Assembly (NCBI GenBank): GCA_013398955.1
Contig: VWPU01017411.1
Coordinates: 1-64,000 of the forward strand
Reading direction: 5' to 3'
Source of the DNA: Callaeas wilsoni
Lineage: Eukaryota > Chordata > Aves > Passeriformes > Callaeidae
Length of the DNA: 64,000 bases
Shown here: positions 1 through 13,655 of the stretch, in pieces
Numbering within the stretch: position 1 is the first letter of the stretch
Layout of the letters: the number at the start of each line of letters is the position of its first letter
Position numbers and translations under genes: made by a program
Notes under the pieces: model-generated
Told to the model about the DNA's origin: nothing
Seen by the model: only the letters and a program-made list of their open reading frames with translations
Databases searched by the model: none

Positions 1-560
1 GGGGCCGCCGAGCGCTCGGGGTCGCGCCGCCGGGGCCGCAGCGCGCTCCCGCCGAACGCAGGGCTCGGGTGGCGGCGGCGGCTCCCGACGCGCTCCCGCT
101 CCGCCCCCCTGCGCTGCCCGACGGGAGGTGCGATGGCTTCCCGCAAGAGCTCCAGAGCCGCCGGCGGCAGCCCCAGCCCCGGCTCCAAGAGAGGTGAGCG
201 GCACCGCTGCTGCGAGAGCGAGGCAGCAGCTCTGCGGGGAAGGGGCGGGGGCTCCAGCGGCGGCCGGAGCCGGGGGAAGGGAAGGGGCCGATGCCGCTTC
301 TTCCCGCGATGCGGGGCAGCCGCCAGGCAAAGCGCTGGGATGCTGCGCCTTCTCCCCGCCCTTCCCTTCCCTCCTGCCGGCCCCTTCTGGTTCCTCCCGC
401 GCTGCGGGAGCTGGGGAGGGGGACGCAGGGATAAACGGCCGTGATGTGTCCCTCGCCTTTCCGCCGTTCCCTATCCAGGGAGTTCACGTGGAGGAGAAAG
501 TTGTCGGGCCTGGGCGACGGGAACGCCCCTCGAAGGCTCCCCAGAAGGGATGAGATGAGC
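1..560. promoter_or_regulatory. ASPH: CpG island, upstream (P1) promoter and 5'UTR
   Basis: The first roughly 550 bases are strongly GC- and CpG-rich, while the rest of the window is AT-rich. The island spans the 5'UTR, exon 1 and the start of intron 1. There is no TATA box. GC boxes of Sp1 type are visible, for example GGGGCGGGG at 242-250 and CTCCGCCCCCC near 101. This suits a TATA-less, broadly active promoter, as described for the P1 promoter of human ASPH. The transcription start cannot be placed and may lie left of the window. Confidence 0.8.
133..193 (+). CDS. ASPH: ASPH exon 1 (P1 first coding exon)
   Basis: This exon encodes the cytosolic N-terminus of the isoforms made from the CpG-island promoter: MASRKSSRAAGGSPSPGSKR, 20 residues plus the first base of codon 21. 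The ATG at 133 has G at -3 and G at +4. The donor is GAG|GTGAGC at 194. The leftover G joins AG at the start of exon 2 to give Glu, producing the family's R-ETKHGG junction. The stretch is basic and rich in Ser, Gly and Ala, like the low-complexity N-terminus of mammalian ASPH, but shorter. The frame also stays open into intron 1 to 444, but that is only absence of stops in GC-rich DNA. Confidence 0.9.
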
Positions 561-3500
561 GCCGGGCAGGCCTCAGCATCTGTGGGTATCCCTGACACCT
601 CTTCCTCCGGGAGGAGGGGTGGAACCGGGATGCCCCAATCTCAAGTCTGTTATTCTCGTATCCAAATTTGGATGTGGAATATCTCCTCAGACTGACCTGG
701 TTAGGTCAGAATTATTAGATCTGTTGTAGATGGAGCACCTAAGCTGATAATTTCGGTAACTATCGAGGCAAGGAGGAAGAATCTCAGAAAAATGCAAGCA
801 GGAGGGGTTTTTTAGGCAGTGGTCCCACACTCCACCCATAAAGAACCCCTTGACAAATCTGACTGTTCACAGACCACTGTGTGTGAACAGTTTATGTAGG
901 GAAAGTTTTTTGTGTGTTGGCATTTCTCAGCATAGTAGTACGTGCCTGAAGGAGGGAGTAAAATCGTCTATACTTCTGGAATCACTATGCAGCCATGCAC
1001 ACTGTACTGGAGAAAGTAGGTGTTTTTATGACAGATTGAGCGTTTACGTGTCGTAGCTTCTTTGGATTTGAGCTTGATGCGCACAGAGCTCCAGTGATAA
1101 AATATGGTGACGACACAGAAATAATATCTGTTGTCTCTCTTTGAATATAGGAATAATAGCAAGAACAGTGTTCTTTAAAGGCTGAACCATATGGGATTAG
1201 TTTACCTATGACATGATGCATTAAGACGGAAAGATTTCAAATACACTTAAGCTTAAAAGAGTTTAGAGATAATATTGCAATGTTTGTAGAAGTGTTTCTT
1301 TAATTTTATTTTTAAATTCTTTTTTCAATTGCTGACCTATCCTGCGCAGTCTATGTTAATTACAGTTTTTGCTTGGACTGGACATGCTGTGATGATCACC
1401 CAGTATTAAACATGCTGAATATAGATTTTCAGTTTTAATGCCTTAAAAACATGCATCCTTGTTGTAATTTCGAATACTGAATATGGTAGTTAATATTTTA
1501 AATATCACTTCAAATGTTTGTCAATATCTGAAAAATAGATTTATTGGTAAACTGAATCTCTGGCTGAATAAAAAAGCATTCCATGGGTTTTTATTTGTAG
1601 TCTGACTAAAGTTTTCTCTCTTTATATTAAAAGATGTCTTTGAGGGGATGAAGCAGTATGGGTAGTGTGTTAGGCACTCTACTAACATGTAACCTCTTAA
1701 ATTTGTTAGTATATGACACTCCTAGTTAGAATCCCTTGGGCAACCATAGCAATTACAGCATGAGGCTGATGCTGCTTTCATAGCTGCAGCTGCATAAAGA
1801 GGTAAGGGATGATAACTCCTGTGTGGGTAAAGGAACAGCTGGAGGAGCAGCCTGCTCACAGCAGCCAGTAAGCTTTCCACAGTCAAGGGATGTGAAAATG
1901 AAATGAGGAAATGATTCTGAGATGGCAAGTAATTGAGACTGTGACGTATGAAAACCTCAAGTCTGAGGCAGTTTTTGCTTGATAGAAGTATTCACTTTCA
2001 CAGCAGTTCTTGAGAGAGGATGTGGCTTCTTGCCAAGGCCTTGCTCACAGCTCAAACCACTGAGGCTAACAGCTTATTTCAAAATCTGTGCACTCAAGAC
2101 AATGCCGGCATCTGAATGTAGTAATCTGCTTTTAGGCTTCTACATCAGAAAATATTTACAGTAATCTACAAATAGATTGAGTCCAAAATAGTTCTAACTG
2201 TAGTTTATATAGGTGTTTTCAGCTACGCTGTAATGTCAGAAGTGGAACTAAATATCTTTTAGAAATAGAACTTTAGCTTTTGCTCTCAGAAGTCATATAC
2301 TAGAAGCTGTCAAATCAGTGCTAATTTAAAAAAATATTTCTTTTGGCTTTGTAGTGCTACTCATTCTTTAAAAGTTACATTTACAGAATTGTATGACCAT
2401 ACCAATAATTTTATTTAGAGTACAGAAGTGAAAACCAGGGAAAAAATTGACATTTTGGGCATACTTAGAGAGGGAAACCTGTGTTTGTTATTATCTTTAC
2501 TGGAAAGTTTGACTGCTTGTTACTAGCCTGCAGAATCCATTGTAAAAACGTGGCCTGTCAAAAGGAAGAATATCAGTTTTAAAGACTAGATGAAGTAATA
2601 GATACTTGCTACATTGTTACTTGAAGCATCATTAGATGCAGGACAGTTTTGTTACAGAAACAAATGCGTAACACCTGGTCATGAATCAACTCCCTCAAAT
2701 TTTGTGAGATGTGAAATGTGCAAATGCCTGGGGCATTAGCAGGTGCCTGTGCAGAAGCTTTCCAGCAAGACTGAGGATCAGCAGCCCAGCTACTTTTCAA
2801 ATACAGATGGCTGAAAAAATATGGATTACTTTGCAAGCTATGCTTACCTGTAGAAGTCCAGATCATAAGACAGCTATCATTATGCTGCTGTGTGGGTGTA
2901 TTGTGTCTTACAGTATGTAAGTGAGGACTTACTTAAACATAATTCTTATTGAAGATCAGTTGTGCAATAATTGTTTTCTTTGCATTTCTAGTGTTAAGTG
3001 GGAGAGTTCTCCATTAAGCTAGGCACCTTACAAACCACGCATTTCCAATGCAAGACACTGGTATTTTATATTAAGACACGGTATTTTATATTAAAAAAAC
3101 CCACAGTCTTGTCTCAGTTCTGAGGCTGCGTTGCCTTCAGTCTCTGTGATGACAAATAACTCTACCGATGCTTTGGTAAATTTTCTTTAATCTCTACAAT
3201 AATGATTGAGAATCTTCTGACATCCCCTACTTTTCTCTGCAAGATCCCAGGAGATGTTCGTTTTCTCATTTTGCTATTTTAACATTGTGGTTTCCTTAAA
3301 TGTGCAAATGTATTGCCATGTTTTTAACTCCTTTTACTCATCTTTTGGACCCTCTAGTGCCCCTTGCTGTAATTCTTTGATTAATTTTTGATTAATTTTT
3401 GGTGTTTCAGATGTCTTCAGATTTGTTTGGGGCTTTTTTTGGTATGCTTTCAAGATGATCTGATGTACTTATCCAAATGCAGTTTTGTGCTATCATTACA

Positions 3501-6500
3501 ACTTTTTTAGTTCACTGTACCACTTGTAGAAAGAAGTTGTGCCTGTTAATTTGCAAGAATTTCCACTTTTTATCTCATCTCCGTTGTAAAGACCACTTTA
3601 GAGTGTGCTTTTATCTGGGTGGGGATCTCCATTAGCTTTTTAGTTTACCCAAAGAGCAGAGAAAATTCTTCAACTGAACAGGTCATGTTTTGCTGCTGAA
3701 GTTCTTTTGTTGGGAACACAACTTCACATCAGTGCTTGAAGTGGGATTGCCCATCCATTCTGTGGTGTCTCTCAGCTACTCAGCTGTGCTATGGTATAAC
3801 AGCTCATTTTCTTACACCGTGGATTCTGTTTAAATGTGATGCTTCTATCTATCTAAAAATTTGGTGTCTAATTTCTGACCTCAGCTACTGTCCAATGTGC
3901 TTGTTTATGCTCTTTACAGTTGTGTAGTTGCATCATCTGATTTCTTGTATTACAATCTATCCATTATTTCCTTCTTCATGTTAGTTGAAACCCTTAGGAA
4001 GAACGGTGTTAAGGTGTTGGAGGTCATAAGTGAGATGTAAATTTGCGATACTCTGTGGGGCTTAACACGTTTTGACTTGTCAAACAGTTTGCTGACCAAA
4101 AGTGACCAAAGTCCAAGTGTTTGCTGAACCAAAAAGAATTCTCATGAGTCAGTGTGCTGCTCCGTGCTTTGAGTTGGCTTTTTAAACTCAATGTCAGAAT
4201 GTTTTCTTGTAACATTATTGGTCTTCAGAAATATACAGTGAATTGTTATTACTATGTTAGAGTTTCTGTGGGGCTATTGTAGACAAATGAGAAGTACTTT
4301 GTATCTCACTGGTGGAAACTTTGTATACTGTTTAAGAAATGCTGCAGTGATTTCTTCTGGAAGTTTATTCTATTGCCTAGTTTAGTTGCTTACAACTATT
4401 TAAAGATCTTATATTTTTACCATTAAATACTAATATAAATGCAAAACCATGGAAATGTAGACAGCTCTTTGTAATTCATCTGTCTGCCTTGGGTCTTATT
4501 CAGGGTGACCTTTCTGGAAAACATTTTAAGATATTGTAAAATAATCTGCCATATTAAAAAACTGTAGCAACAATAATGGTCCAAACATCTGTAATTTCCA
4601 TGGTATGTTGCAGCAGTGCCACTGGTCAAATTACTACATTTGCTGATTCTCGTCCCTTCTTGTCTTTTTACTTTTTTTTTTCCTTTCATTTTTAAAATGT
4701 CCTGTACAAAACTGGAGGCAGTAACTCTTCAAACAAGCCAGTTCTCTTGTCTCTGATTCAATGAAAGTGATATTAAAAACATTCTTAAAATGGTTAACAC
4801 AGGTATTCCTCAACTTGAGCAGGTTTGCATTGAAACAGTGAATCCTCGATACACTCTTGATTAATTTGTCTAATACTACAGTCAGGTGAGCTCTAGAAAG
4901 ACAACCCTTAAGGTTTATCTGAATGAAACTTTGTCTATACCATTAACTGTTGAAAGGTGCAGTAGCTGATTGCCAAAGTTACTCTGGAAGTAGAAACAAT
5001 CAATTTGAACACAGTATATGCTTTTATGCTTTCTTGTTTTTCCCATGTTGCTGGGTATTTGTATTTCCTTCCTTTGCCTTTTCTAGAGGATGTATTATTT
5101 TGGGTTTTAAGATTGATACTTAAGTGTAGCAGGATGGACATAAATACAAAAGAGCCTGATGCTTTCCTCTCTATCAGTTTTTTTTCTCCTGAAGACTTCT
5201 GAAGCACTGGGAGATTTCTCTCCAAACTTGCAGAGATGCTACCACTTGATGAAGACATCAAAGTTCTCATGCCGCTTTTGATCCCATGTGGGCTGAAATC
5301 TTGGGCGTGCTCTGTGTTTTCTAATGGATCTTACCTGTATATAGGAGGTCATTGTGGCTAAAAGAAATTATTCACAGTGCTTCAAATATGGAGCAAGGTT
5401 GCACTTCACATCTGCAAGGATGTTTGCTTTAATATACTTTTTGAGCATTTTGTTAAGTGTTTAAATGATAACCTTTTCAATACACTTTTAAGGATAGGGC
5501 TAGTTTAAAATGCTAGGTGGAAAACCTAAAGTATCTCTGGTATCAAGGAGACAGGAAGCTGGACTATGTTTTCTCACATTTCAGCAATTACTCTGAGAAT
5601 GCGCATGAGGATTCCCCAGCAGAGGTCATAGGTACTCAGTGTTCAGACACCAAGGAGGGACATCAAACTGGGGGATTAAGAAATTAAATTTTTTTTAACA
5701 GTTTAATGCTATAAGTCTGCAGTTAGCTTAAGTTTGAGGTTGCTCTGCAGTCTTCCTCTTTTCAATACCCCTTGCCTGTACCTGAATTATTGGCTGTGCA
5801 GGTGCAAGGTAAACCACACAAGGAACTGATAAGCAGAAAGCTGACTTTTTTATTTTCCCCCTCCCCTAGACTAGCTCAATGCACAGCTTTGTGGAAGGTC
5901 GTTTGGGGAGGAGGGAAGAGATGACAGTGAGTGAGTGGGCATTAGGGGAGGGTGAGGTTAAATCCAGAGTTTTATGTTCTATCATGTAATCATGGAGCCA
6001 TGGTGTGAACATAGAAAGGTGACTGGTTTGATTGGCTATGCTAATGTAATAGCTGGATATATAAGGACTTCAGTAAAGATAACAAAATTTACTAGCAGTA
6101 GAAGGTCTATGTGTCAAGATTATTTCTAATTACAGAGCGCATAAAGAGGTAGCATTTCAATAATACTGTCTCTTTAAACTGAAAACCCCTTGTCAATCAC
6201 CTGTATGAAAAGAAAGGGTTCATTTTCAGCTGGAATCACTTTGAAACATGTAATAAGAGTTACTGCGCTAATTCTTATGTTGAATTCTTCATTGTAGAGA
6301 ACTTGAGCAATGAAGTTCTGATTTGCCCCAAGCGGTTCTTTTCTGATGAAGACCACAATCTGGTAATCTGTGTGATAGCCTGCAGCAGTCTTTTTCCTAA
6401 CTGCATCTGTGAGATAGCTCTTTGCATGGAAAAGTTTTGAGCTATGCTTTGAAGTGGAACTCATAATATTATGTTTCTTGAAACATGTTGGAAATTAAGT

Positions 6501-9500
6501 ATGCAGGTAGCTATGTGCTGAGTTTGAACATACTGCAGTATGTGTGGTTCAACTTTGTTAGCACTTTAAAGATTAAACAAATTTTAGTTCTCTTCTTATG
6601 GAGTTGCACTCTTACTATGCATGTACTTAACCTGATGTAACAAATGCTACCAAGTTGTTTGTTTGAAGACTTTCTTTACAAAACATCTAATAGCTAGGTG
6701 GAGTTGTAACTCTTCAACAGTGGTTTTGTGGTTTTGCAATTTTATTTCCTGAGGTTCTGTTTGCTAATTGACAGTTAATTACTAATGCAACATATCTCAC
6801 TTTCTCATTCCTCACGCTGGTGTTTTTTAAATTTAAAAATTCTTAAAGAAAAGTTCACATAGCAGTTTGTAACTGTAGTCCTATTTCTTTCTATAGTAGC
6901 TTGAGGACACATAGACACAGATATATCTTTTGATGCCAGAAGGTTCTGTAAACAGCAATTTCTCAGCAACTGATATCTCCTAAAAACATCTTTTAGCAAC
7001 ACATAAGACACCTAAAACCTCTTTTGTACTCTGTAAGAATTGCAGGTGCATAGCAGCCCTGCAGACAAACACCTAATTAAATTGGCTTAGTATCAGACTT
7101 GAAACTTTGATAACTTTTAGGCATTTTAAGCAGTTTAAAATGTTCTTTTTTTCCATGAGCAGAAACCTGTGAAAAGCAGAGTTGGAGGTGCTTGTATGGC
7201 AAGTGGAGTTTTTCTATTTAAACTCCCTCAAAGCATGATAAAAATTTAAAGAATTAAACCAACATAGTCTGTTTTCTTTATTTTGTGGCTTAATTAGGAC
7301 TTGTTGCTAAAACAAATTGATGTGACCCACATTACAGGATAGGAAAATGGAACAAGGAAAAAATACCCTTAAATTAATGCCAGTATGTTATGTACGGAGA
7401 TGAGGATTTTCAACCTTATGTAATAGAATCTTTTTTAAAGGTCACCACCAGCAAAATTTGCATGTTCTAGGCCCAAGTATTTCTTGTATTTCCTCTTCAC
7501 ATTTACCTTCCCTGAACTTTGCTCCGTCCTAAATACAAGCAACTATTTAATTAACCTAGTAATTATGTAGGACTGTTGGCTACATTAAATCATTCAAATG
7601 CAAGATAGGTAGATTGTATAATTTTAGATCTTATTTCCAAATGTTCTGTGGGAGAGAGCTGGTTAATCAAAATAGCAGCTATTAAAAGTCTCTAAGTAAT
7701 TTGTACAGTTAAAATCAGCATTTTGTCTACTCATTGGTATTACAGAGATATTGTTCCTCTAGCAAGAGGCAAACTAAAATTTCTTTTTAAGCATGTGGTC
7801 TTATCCTTGAACCTCTTGGCTTGATGTTTGACTCAAGTAAGTTTACAAGAGGCACGTTCTACATTCAGTTTTGGACTTTAATTCTATTTTTTGCTCATAC
7901 ACATAAAAACAAAATTAGAAAAAATTGACTGAAGTGTTTGGGAAAAATATGTACTTTTCTGTACAAATCTATTTAGATTAGGTAAATGTATAACAAAATA
8001 TTTTTGTTCTGTCTTTACAGGAGTCCTGTTTTTTTTTTTCCTCTTGTGCTAACTGTCTAAGCCTGTTATTGTACTACCTTTAAGTTTGTGGAGAATTGTT
8101 TTTTAAAAAAAAGGTAATCCGAAGTATTCAGATAGTGATAGATGCATTAAATATTGCTTTAAATATATTCCTGTTGATAGTATTCATTATAAAACTCGAG
8201 TTGTAAGCACTGTCATTTTTAATCATTTAAGCTGTGTGCACATCTGTGTGTATTTCTTCCTTGTAATAAATCTTACTTGAGGAACTACCCAAAAAATAGT
8301 CATCCAAATAATCAAAAATTAAAATAAAAAGCCAAAACACGGCTTGGACAAAATTTGACTAGGTTTTGGAAGTGATCATCTTTCTGTCACGTTTAGAAAA
8401 GAAGCAGGTGCAGATTCAGGATTTTCTCTTATGAATATACATCTCTGTGTTCTTTTCTCCTTCTCTGACTTCAGTAGTTATGCTTAGATAAACAAGACTT
8501 GAGAAGAAAGTTGGTGAGAGCAGCAGCTCTTATGGGGCAAACAGCTGGTCTCTCCAAACCTCTCGAGAAGTGTGGAGCCAGCACTGCAAGTAGAGTCCAC
8601 TGTTGTGCTGTATTTAGATCAAGCGCTTTTGACAAGTCTCTTGAAACTGTGCAACCTCCTAGGACAGAATTTCTCACTAAATTTCTCCTTTTCTTTCATT
8701 CGTAACTGTTCTTTTCTTAGAGACAAATCCTTAGGGTTTTACAAAAACCCCAAACAACCAAAAACTCTGAAAGTAGTCATTATTGTAAATGGAATCATGT
8801 AAATGGAAAGCAATAGGATTTGTTTATAGTAAGAAAAAATGTAACTACTGAAGAATAATAAATAAGTGTAAAAAACCCACCCTGAGAATGATGCTTAACT
8901 TCAGTCAGCCAGAGGATAGTCTTATTCTTGTTTTGGATTTTTTTTTTCTGAAGAATAATTAATTCTGACTTAGCAACACGTCAGCTTAGCTTGCAACTAA
9001 AGAACTCTTCTAAATATTGTGGTGCTCCCTGTGAGTCAGAAAGCTATCTCTAGGCTTAAAAGTACTTTGAAATATAGCAGCTTATATTCAGAAATGGGGT
9101 TATTGACCATCACTTTATAAACTGAATATAAAACAGGTAAAAACCTATACGTGTCTCTTATACTTGAAGCATATTTTCCAATAATAGCATCGCAGATCTG
9201 ATTCTTGAGGGACTAAAATGGCTTTGTTCTTATACCTTGGGGTGTACTTAAAAATATCTTTTAGACCTACAGAGAAGTTCACTGTTCCCTAGAGGAGAGA
9301 ACTGAGTCTGATCTTTCACATCCTGACTAAGTGAGGAGTTTGAGGAGATACTTCAATGGAATCACTTCATCTCTTGAAGGGAGGAGCTCCCTTTCACTAG
9401 GGAAGTTCAGTAGGGTGCTTATGATCCTAGAGGCTCTTTACATGTTTTGCATCCCTTTTTTTGCCATTTATTTGGTTTTTCCTCTCCACAATCAGCCTGC

Positions 9501-12500
9501 TTTGTTGTCTAATCTTGAATTTATGACTTTGCTCTTGCTTTCAGTATTTATGTTCTTTGATAGTTTGTATAGTAGGATATTTTACTGTGAGAAATCTTAA
9601 AGGTATTGAAAATTAAGGACATAAAGGTTTATGTTTTGATTGATGTTACGTGAAATAAGGAAAAGGTCCTCAAATACTAAGGTAAAAATCTGTTAAATGT
9701 CATCAGGAGAGTCAAAATTGTTAACTTTTATTTCAAATTTTCAAAATTTTCAAAATTTCAATTTTTATTTTCAAGTTTTCAAAAAGTTAGTTAATTTTTA
9801 TTTCAAATTTACATTCTGGTCTTTGTGTTTCCTTTGAAGTTTGTGCTTTTTCTGTTCCATCAGTTTCTCTATTCCTAATCAGTAAGTTTCTGATATAGAT
9901 TATTTAACTCTTTTGATAGCATGCAGAGATATCTTTTTAACCATATAGTCTAGATTATACAAAGTCCAGATCAGAGATCTAGTTTCTAATGAGAAAACAA
10001 TAATTAAAAAAGCTATTCCCAACCCCGGCAATGTCCTTTAAGGTTGAGTACTGAAGAAAATTTCTTAGAAACTAAAAGGAGGAATCAATTTTGTATTGCA
10101 AAGAATTTTTGTTGACTTTATTAAAGTAAACTTTTACCTTAAACTTTAGATTTTACCTCTAAAGACCCTGCTGCCATGATTGTAAAACAAACAAAAATTT
10201 TTGAGTATGGATATTAGTGAAACTTTAAGGTTTGAATATTTCATAAACAATATCATAAATATTTTAGTAAAAATCTCTGTTCCATCTGTAAACACAGAGA
10301 AGATAGTAACCTTGTCTCCTTTAAAAAATAAAACAGAGTTAATAAAATCACAGATTTGTCCATTGAAAGTGTATTATTCTACCTTTGCTGTAGAATAACA
10401 CTGAGTAAAAATAAAAGATGAAAATAATTTTTATTTCAGGGTAGCACTTGGAATCTTTACGGTGTAGGGATATTCTAGAATGCAACAGTTCAATATGTGC
10501 TTATTGAATCAGTTATAAAATACATGTTACAAAAAGTGTGTTTGTCTGTGTATACACTTACATGACCTGTCTCTCAGTAGGGAGAGAGTGAAAAAAAGCT
10601 TGTATTTTAATAGAAAGGGGAAAATGGCATCAACAAAGAAGGCCGTGAATTTCCTGAGACACTTTAGTCAAAATATTTGATACTGACCCAACCCAAAAAA
10701 ACTTAAATAATTGCCTGCAGTTTTATTACTGGAAGTGACTTGCAACAGTTGCTTGATCATTACTCATATTGGACAAGATAATTTGGCAAAAATTTTAAGC
10801 AGTAGTAGACCGTGCTCATGAAATACAGGTAGTTTTCTGTCTTTGCACTGCTACTAGTTCTGCTGTATTGGTGATAAGATGCTTCTTTTGTACCTTATTT
10901 TAGCTTTTTAATTCTCTCCCATATCTACTTTTTATCACACTGCATTTTGTTCTTAAAAGAACTTGTTCTAAAATCTCCCTTTAATCTAGCTGATTGATAG
11001 TTTTTACTTCTGAAATGTGCTTTTTAGTTGTTTCTTTGAGGTTAGTGTTTTATTGCTTTTCCTTTTAGTGTGTGTTTCTAATTTCTAGTAACTGCCTGCT
11101 TGTGTGTGCCCTTATCTTCAAATGATAAACCATAATTTCTTCCATATTACTTCCTAATCACCTTTCTGGGAAATAATTATACACATTACAAAAGCTTAGC
11201 TTGGTGGTTTGAACCATGACATTTTGTGTTCATAATTGACTATTTTTTCCCCTCTAAACTTCTTTGCTTGCACTTTGGTAGTGATCTAGAGGTGTAACGA
11301 ATGCTGCTAGTCTTGATTATCAATTATGCTTCTGTAAAATTAATTAAAATACTTGGGCTGCATAGTTGTACCACAACTAACTTGAAAATAGTTTTTAAAT
11401 TTTGGAACAGTTATAGAAATCAGGTGAAGAATAATAACTTTGAGTGCTAGTGAAGCAATTTGAATTGCTTCAAAAAGAAGCAGCAATCACAGCATTTGAA
11501 CATAGTAGAAGTGAGACATTGTAAGAAGTCTACACTGTTGACTTAGCTATCCCAATCTCAAATTGCATTGTAAGTAGATACGTATTCAACTTAATCTTTG
11601 TCTTTCATAAAACTAACCAAAATTATGTCATGTGGTATTTTGAGCTAACCTTGATCCATCTCTCTCTTGGTCTTTTTTCCTTTTGATGATTTTGAAGTTT
11701 CCCCATTTTAGCTGTAGCCTCCCCTTTCAGGAAGGAAGATGTTTGTCATTCTTGCCATCAATTAATTTTTAAAGGGCACAAGATTAAAACTCTTGCTGCT
11801 CAACTAGGTTGACATATATGCGTTAGTTCTGATTTGAAGTGTAGATTTCAAATTAATTTCTTGATTCTGTCAACTCACCTTGCTTGTAAGCTGTGTGCCT
11901 TTTGTTTCTGAATGGAATATGCTCACTTAGGTCTGAGTGAATGATGCAAAAAGGTATGCAGAAATCATTGTGGGCATTCAGCCAGGTAAGTTTGAGTTCA
12001 GACCAATCCCCTCAAAATGTATATTAATGGACAGGGAGGTTCTCAGCATCAGTTAAATGCTTTATGAATGCACTCGTGGTAAGACCTGGTGTCTGCAAAT
12101 GCAGGTGCAGCTGAAGTGAATTTGCTATAAATTGCCTAATCTGATGCATGTCAAAACACTGTATGGTTTATATACAAAATAGTACATATCATTGCATGTA
12201 AAATTATTTGTCTTAACAATTTTGATTTCTCCATGTTTGATTACTTTCACTTTGTGTGAATTTTCCTGTTTTGCTCTTAATTGCTTGTGCATCAGGTCTG
12301 TTACTGAAATGTACTAGTCAGGAAGACTTTCTTAAAGCATTTGATCCATTTAACATATTCAAGTGGCTTTAAAGATATTTAAAAGATACAGTAGTTACAG
12401 AATCAGCTGCCTGTAGTTTCTTTTCATCCATATTGAAAGTCTTAAGAGGTGCTGTTTCTCAATCTTTCTCCCTTGAACTATTGGGAATTGCATTTGGTAA

Positions 12501-13060
12501 TTATTTGCCGGATGTTAAAACCACAGGAGGTATGTGTTGTTTTTCAAAGTAGCTGTAATGTTCTTCTGTTCACTCTGTCTACCTGATAGCTGTGTTATTT
12601 AAAGAAGCATGAGGATAGAAGGGCAGAATGCTAGGTCCTAAAGCTTTTATTAGGGTTGTAGTGAATGAGAAATTAGTTTGTTTCTGACTTCTACCTAAAA
12701 GGAGCTGGCTTTTCTATGATAAGCAAGAATAGCTTACTAAAATTGAATATGTAAAAAATATTGAAAAGTGTAGTAGAGGGTTTTTGCTCTTTTTCTGGTC
12801 CTTAAGAGGAGGGCATATTGATGATTAATAACCTATATTAGCTTTAAATCGTACAGGCAGTATGCATGTTGTCAGAATTTAAGGGAGGGGTGAGTGAGAT
12901 GAGTTAGTGTTACTCCTTTCTAGAAAAGGTCCTCCAGAAGCAAATACAATGCGTACAGTTCTGATATGAAAATTCTTTGGCAAGAATGCATGAGGTTGGT
13001 TTCAAGTAATTCTTTTAGAAGACTCAAAACTACATTATAGAAATTACTTGTCTCTTTTTT
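194..13060 (+). other. Intron 1, upstream part (no gene seen)
   Basis: About 12.9 kb of AT-rich intronic DNA between the P1 first exon and the second promoter region. After the CpG island tails off near 560 I see no exon with flanking splice sites, no RNA gene and no clear CR1 element. Short tandem duplications occur at 3059-3093 and 3379-3401, and an AT-rich TTTCAAAATT-type run at about 9720-9810. Open frames of 60-96 codons (for example 9331-9600 on + and 6174-6464 on -) resemble no family I know and fit chance. Enhancers may lie here but cannot be recognised by eye. Confidence 0.7.
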
Positions 13061-13399
13061 CTTAAAGTAGGTAGCAAGTTTCAGATCAGCAGTCTCTGCA
13101 GGATACTCGGAGCCTGGTAGGGGAGTGCCAACATGGAGAAAGTTTCTTGGATGAGGGCCAACTTAAAAAATGCAAGCAGGCAAGCTTTGTGTCCAGACTT
13201 GTGTTTCAGCTTATGCGAATGGATTTAATGTCCTTAGAGATCAGGCACTGTGGCATAAATTGCAGCAGAAGTACTACGGTACAATGTGCTTGGTTTCATT
13301 CGCTGTTGTTTTTGATGTTGGAGGATTAAGGGGAGGGGAAAGGATCAACTACCCAGGATGCTCTGTTTGGAGGAGTAAGTGAATTTCATTGTCGTCAGA

Positions 13400-13655
13400 A
13401 CTAGATTGCCATATGAGTTCTGAAAAGCGTTTGGCTCCTGAGGATAACTGCTCTAAAAATAGATTTGGAGGAGAGGTTTCTCTTGGGTCCAGTTTCAGGT
13501 TCCAGCTGAGCTGGCTTTAGGAAACTTGTTTGCTCCTGTTGCAAGACTACAGTGAGGATATTACTTATTCTGCCTTCAGCATTAATTTTTGGAAATACTG
13601 ACACGCTCGCTCTGTTGGTGGAAATCGAGCACTGATGTTATGGCTGACGACACAG
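13400..13655 (+). promoter_or_regulatory. ASPH: Second (P2, muscle-type) promoter and 5'UTR of alternative first exon
   Basis: The 250 bases before the alternative start ATG hold a perfect MEF2 consensus, CTAAAAATAG at 13453-13462, and a CAGCTG E-box (myogenic bHLH type) at 13503-13508. They lie about 40 bases apart and 130-190 bases upstream of the ATG. No TATA box is clear. In human ASPH the second promoter drives junctin/junctate in striated muscle and is reported to respond to MEF2, so the same arrangement here supports a conserved muscle promoter. The transcription start is not placed and the promoter may reach back to about 13080. Confidence 0.65.
13640..13655 (+). CDS. ASPH: ASPH alternative first coding exon (junctin-type N-terminus)
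   Basis: A tiny coding exon: ATG GCT GAC GAC ACA G, then a GTAGAA donor at 13656. Spliced to exon 2 it reads MADDTETKHGG. Mammalian junctin starts MAEDKETKHGG, so five codons plus one base are conserved in length, phase and character. The ATG has G at -3 and G at +4. The exon replaces the basic, Ser-rich P1 N-terminus with a short acidic one on the cytosolic side of the SR membrane. An out-of-frame ATG sits 5 bases upstream at 13635. This exon is too short for ORF-based detection and rests on the family match and the correct phase-1 donor. Confidence 0.85.

Noticed and set aside
128..553. Long open frame overlapping exon 1 in another frame
   Set aside because: GC-rich island DNA has few stops. 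The frame ATG GCT TCC at 133 splices correctly to exon 2, while this one crosses the donor with no known similarity.
6174..6464. 96-codon open frame on the minus strand in intron 1
   Set aside because: The translation looks superficially protein-like, but I recognise no domain and there is no splice or UTR context. Treated as chance.
9331..9600. 89-codon hydrophobic open frame on the plus strand in intron 1
   Set aside because: Hydrophobicity comes from T-rich intronic sequence. No support for a gene.
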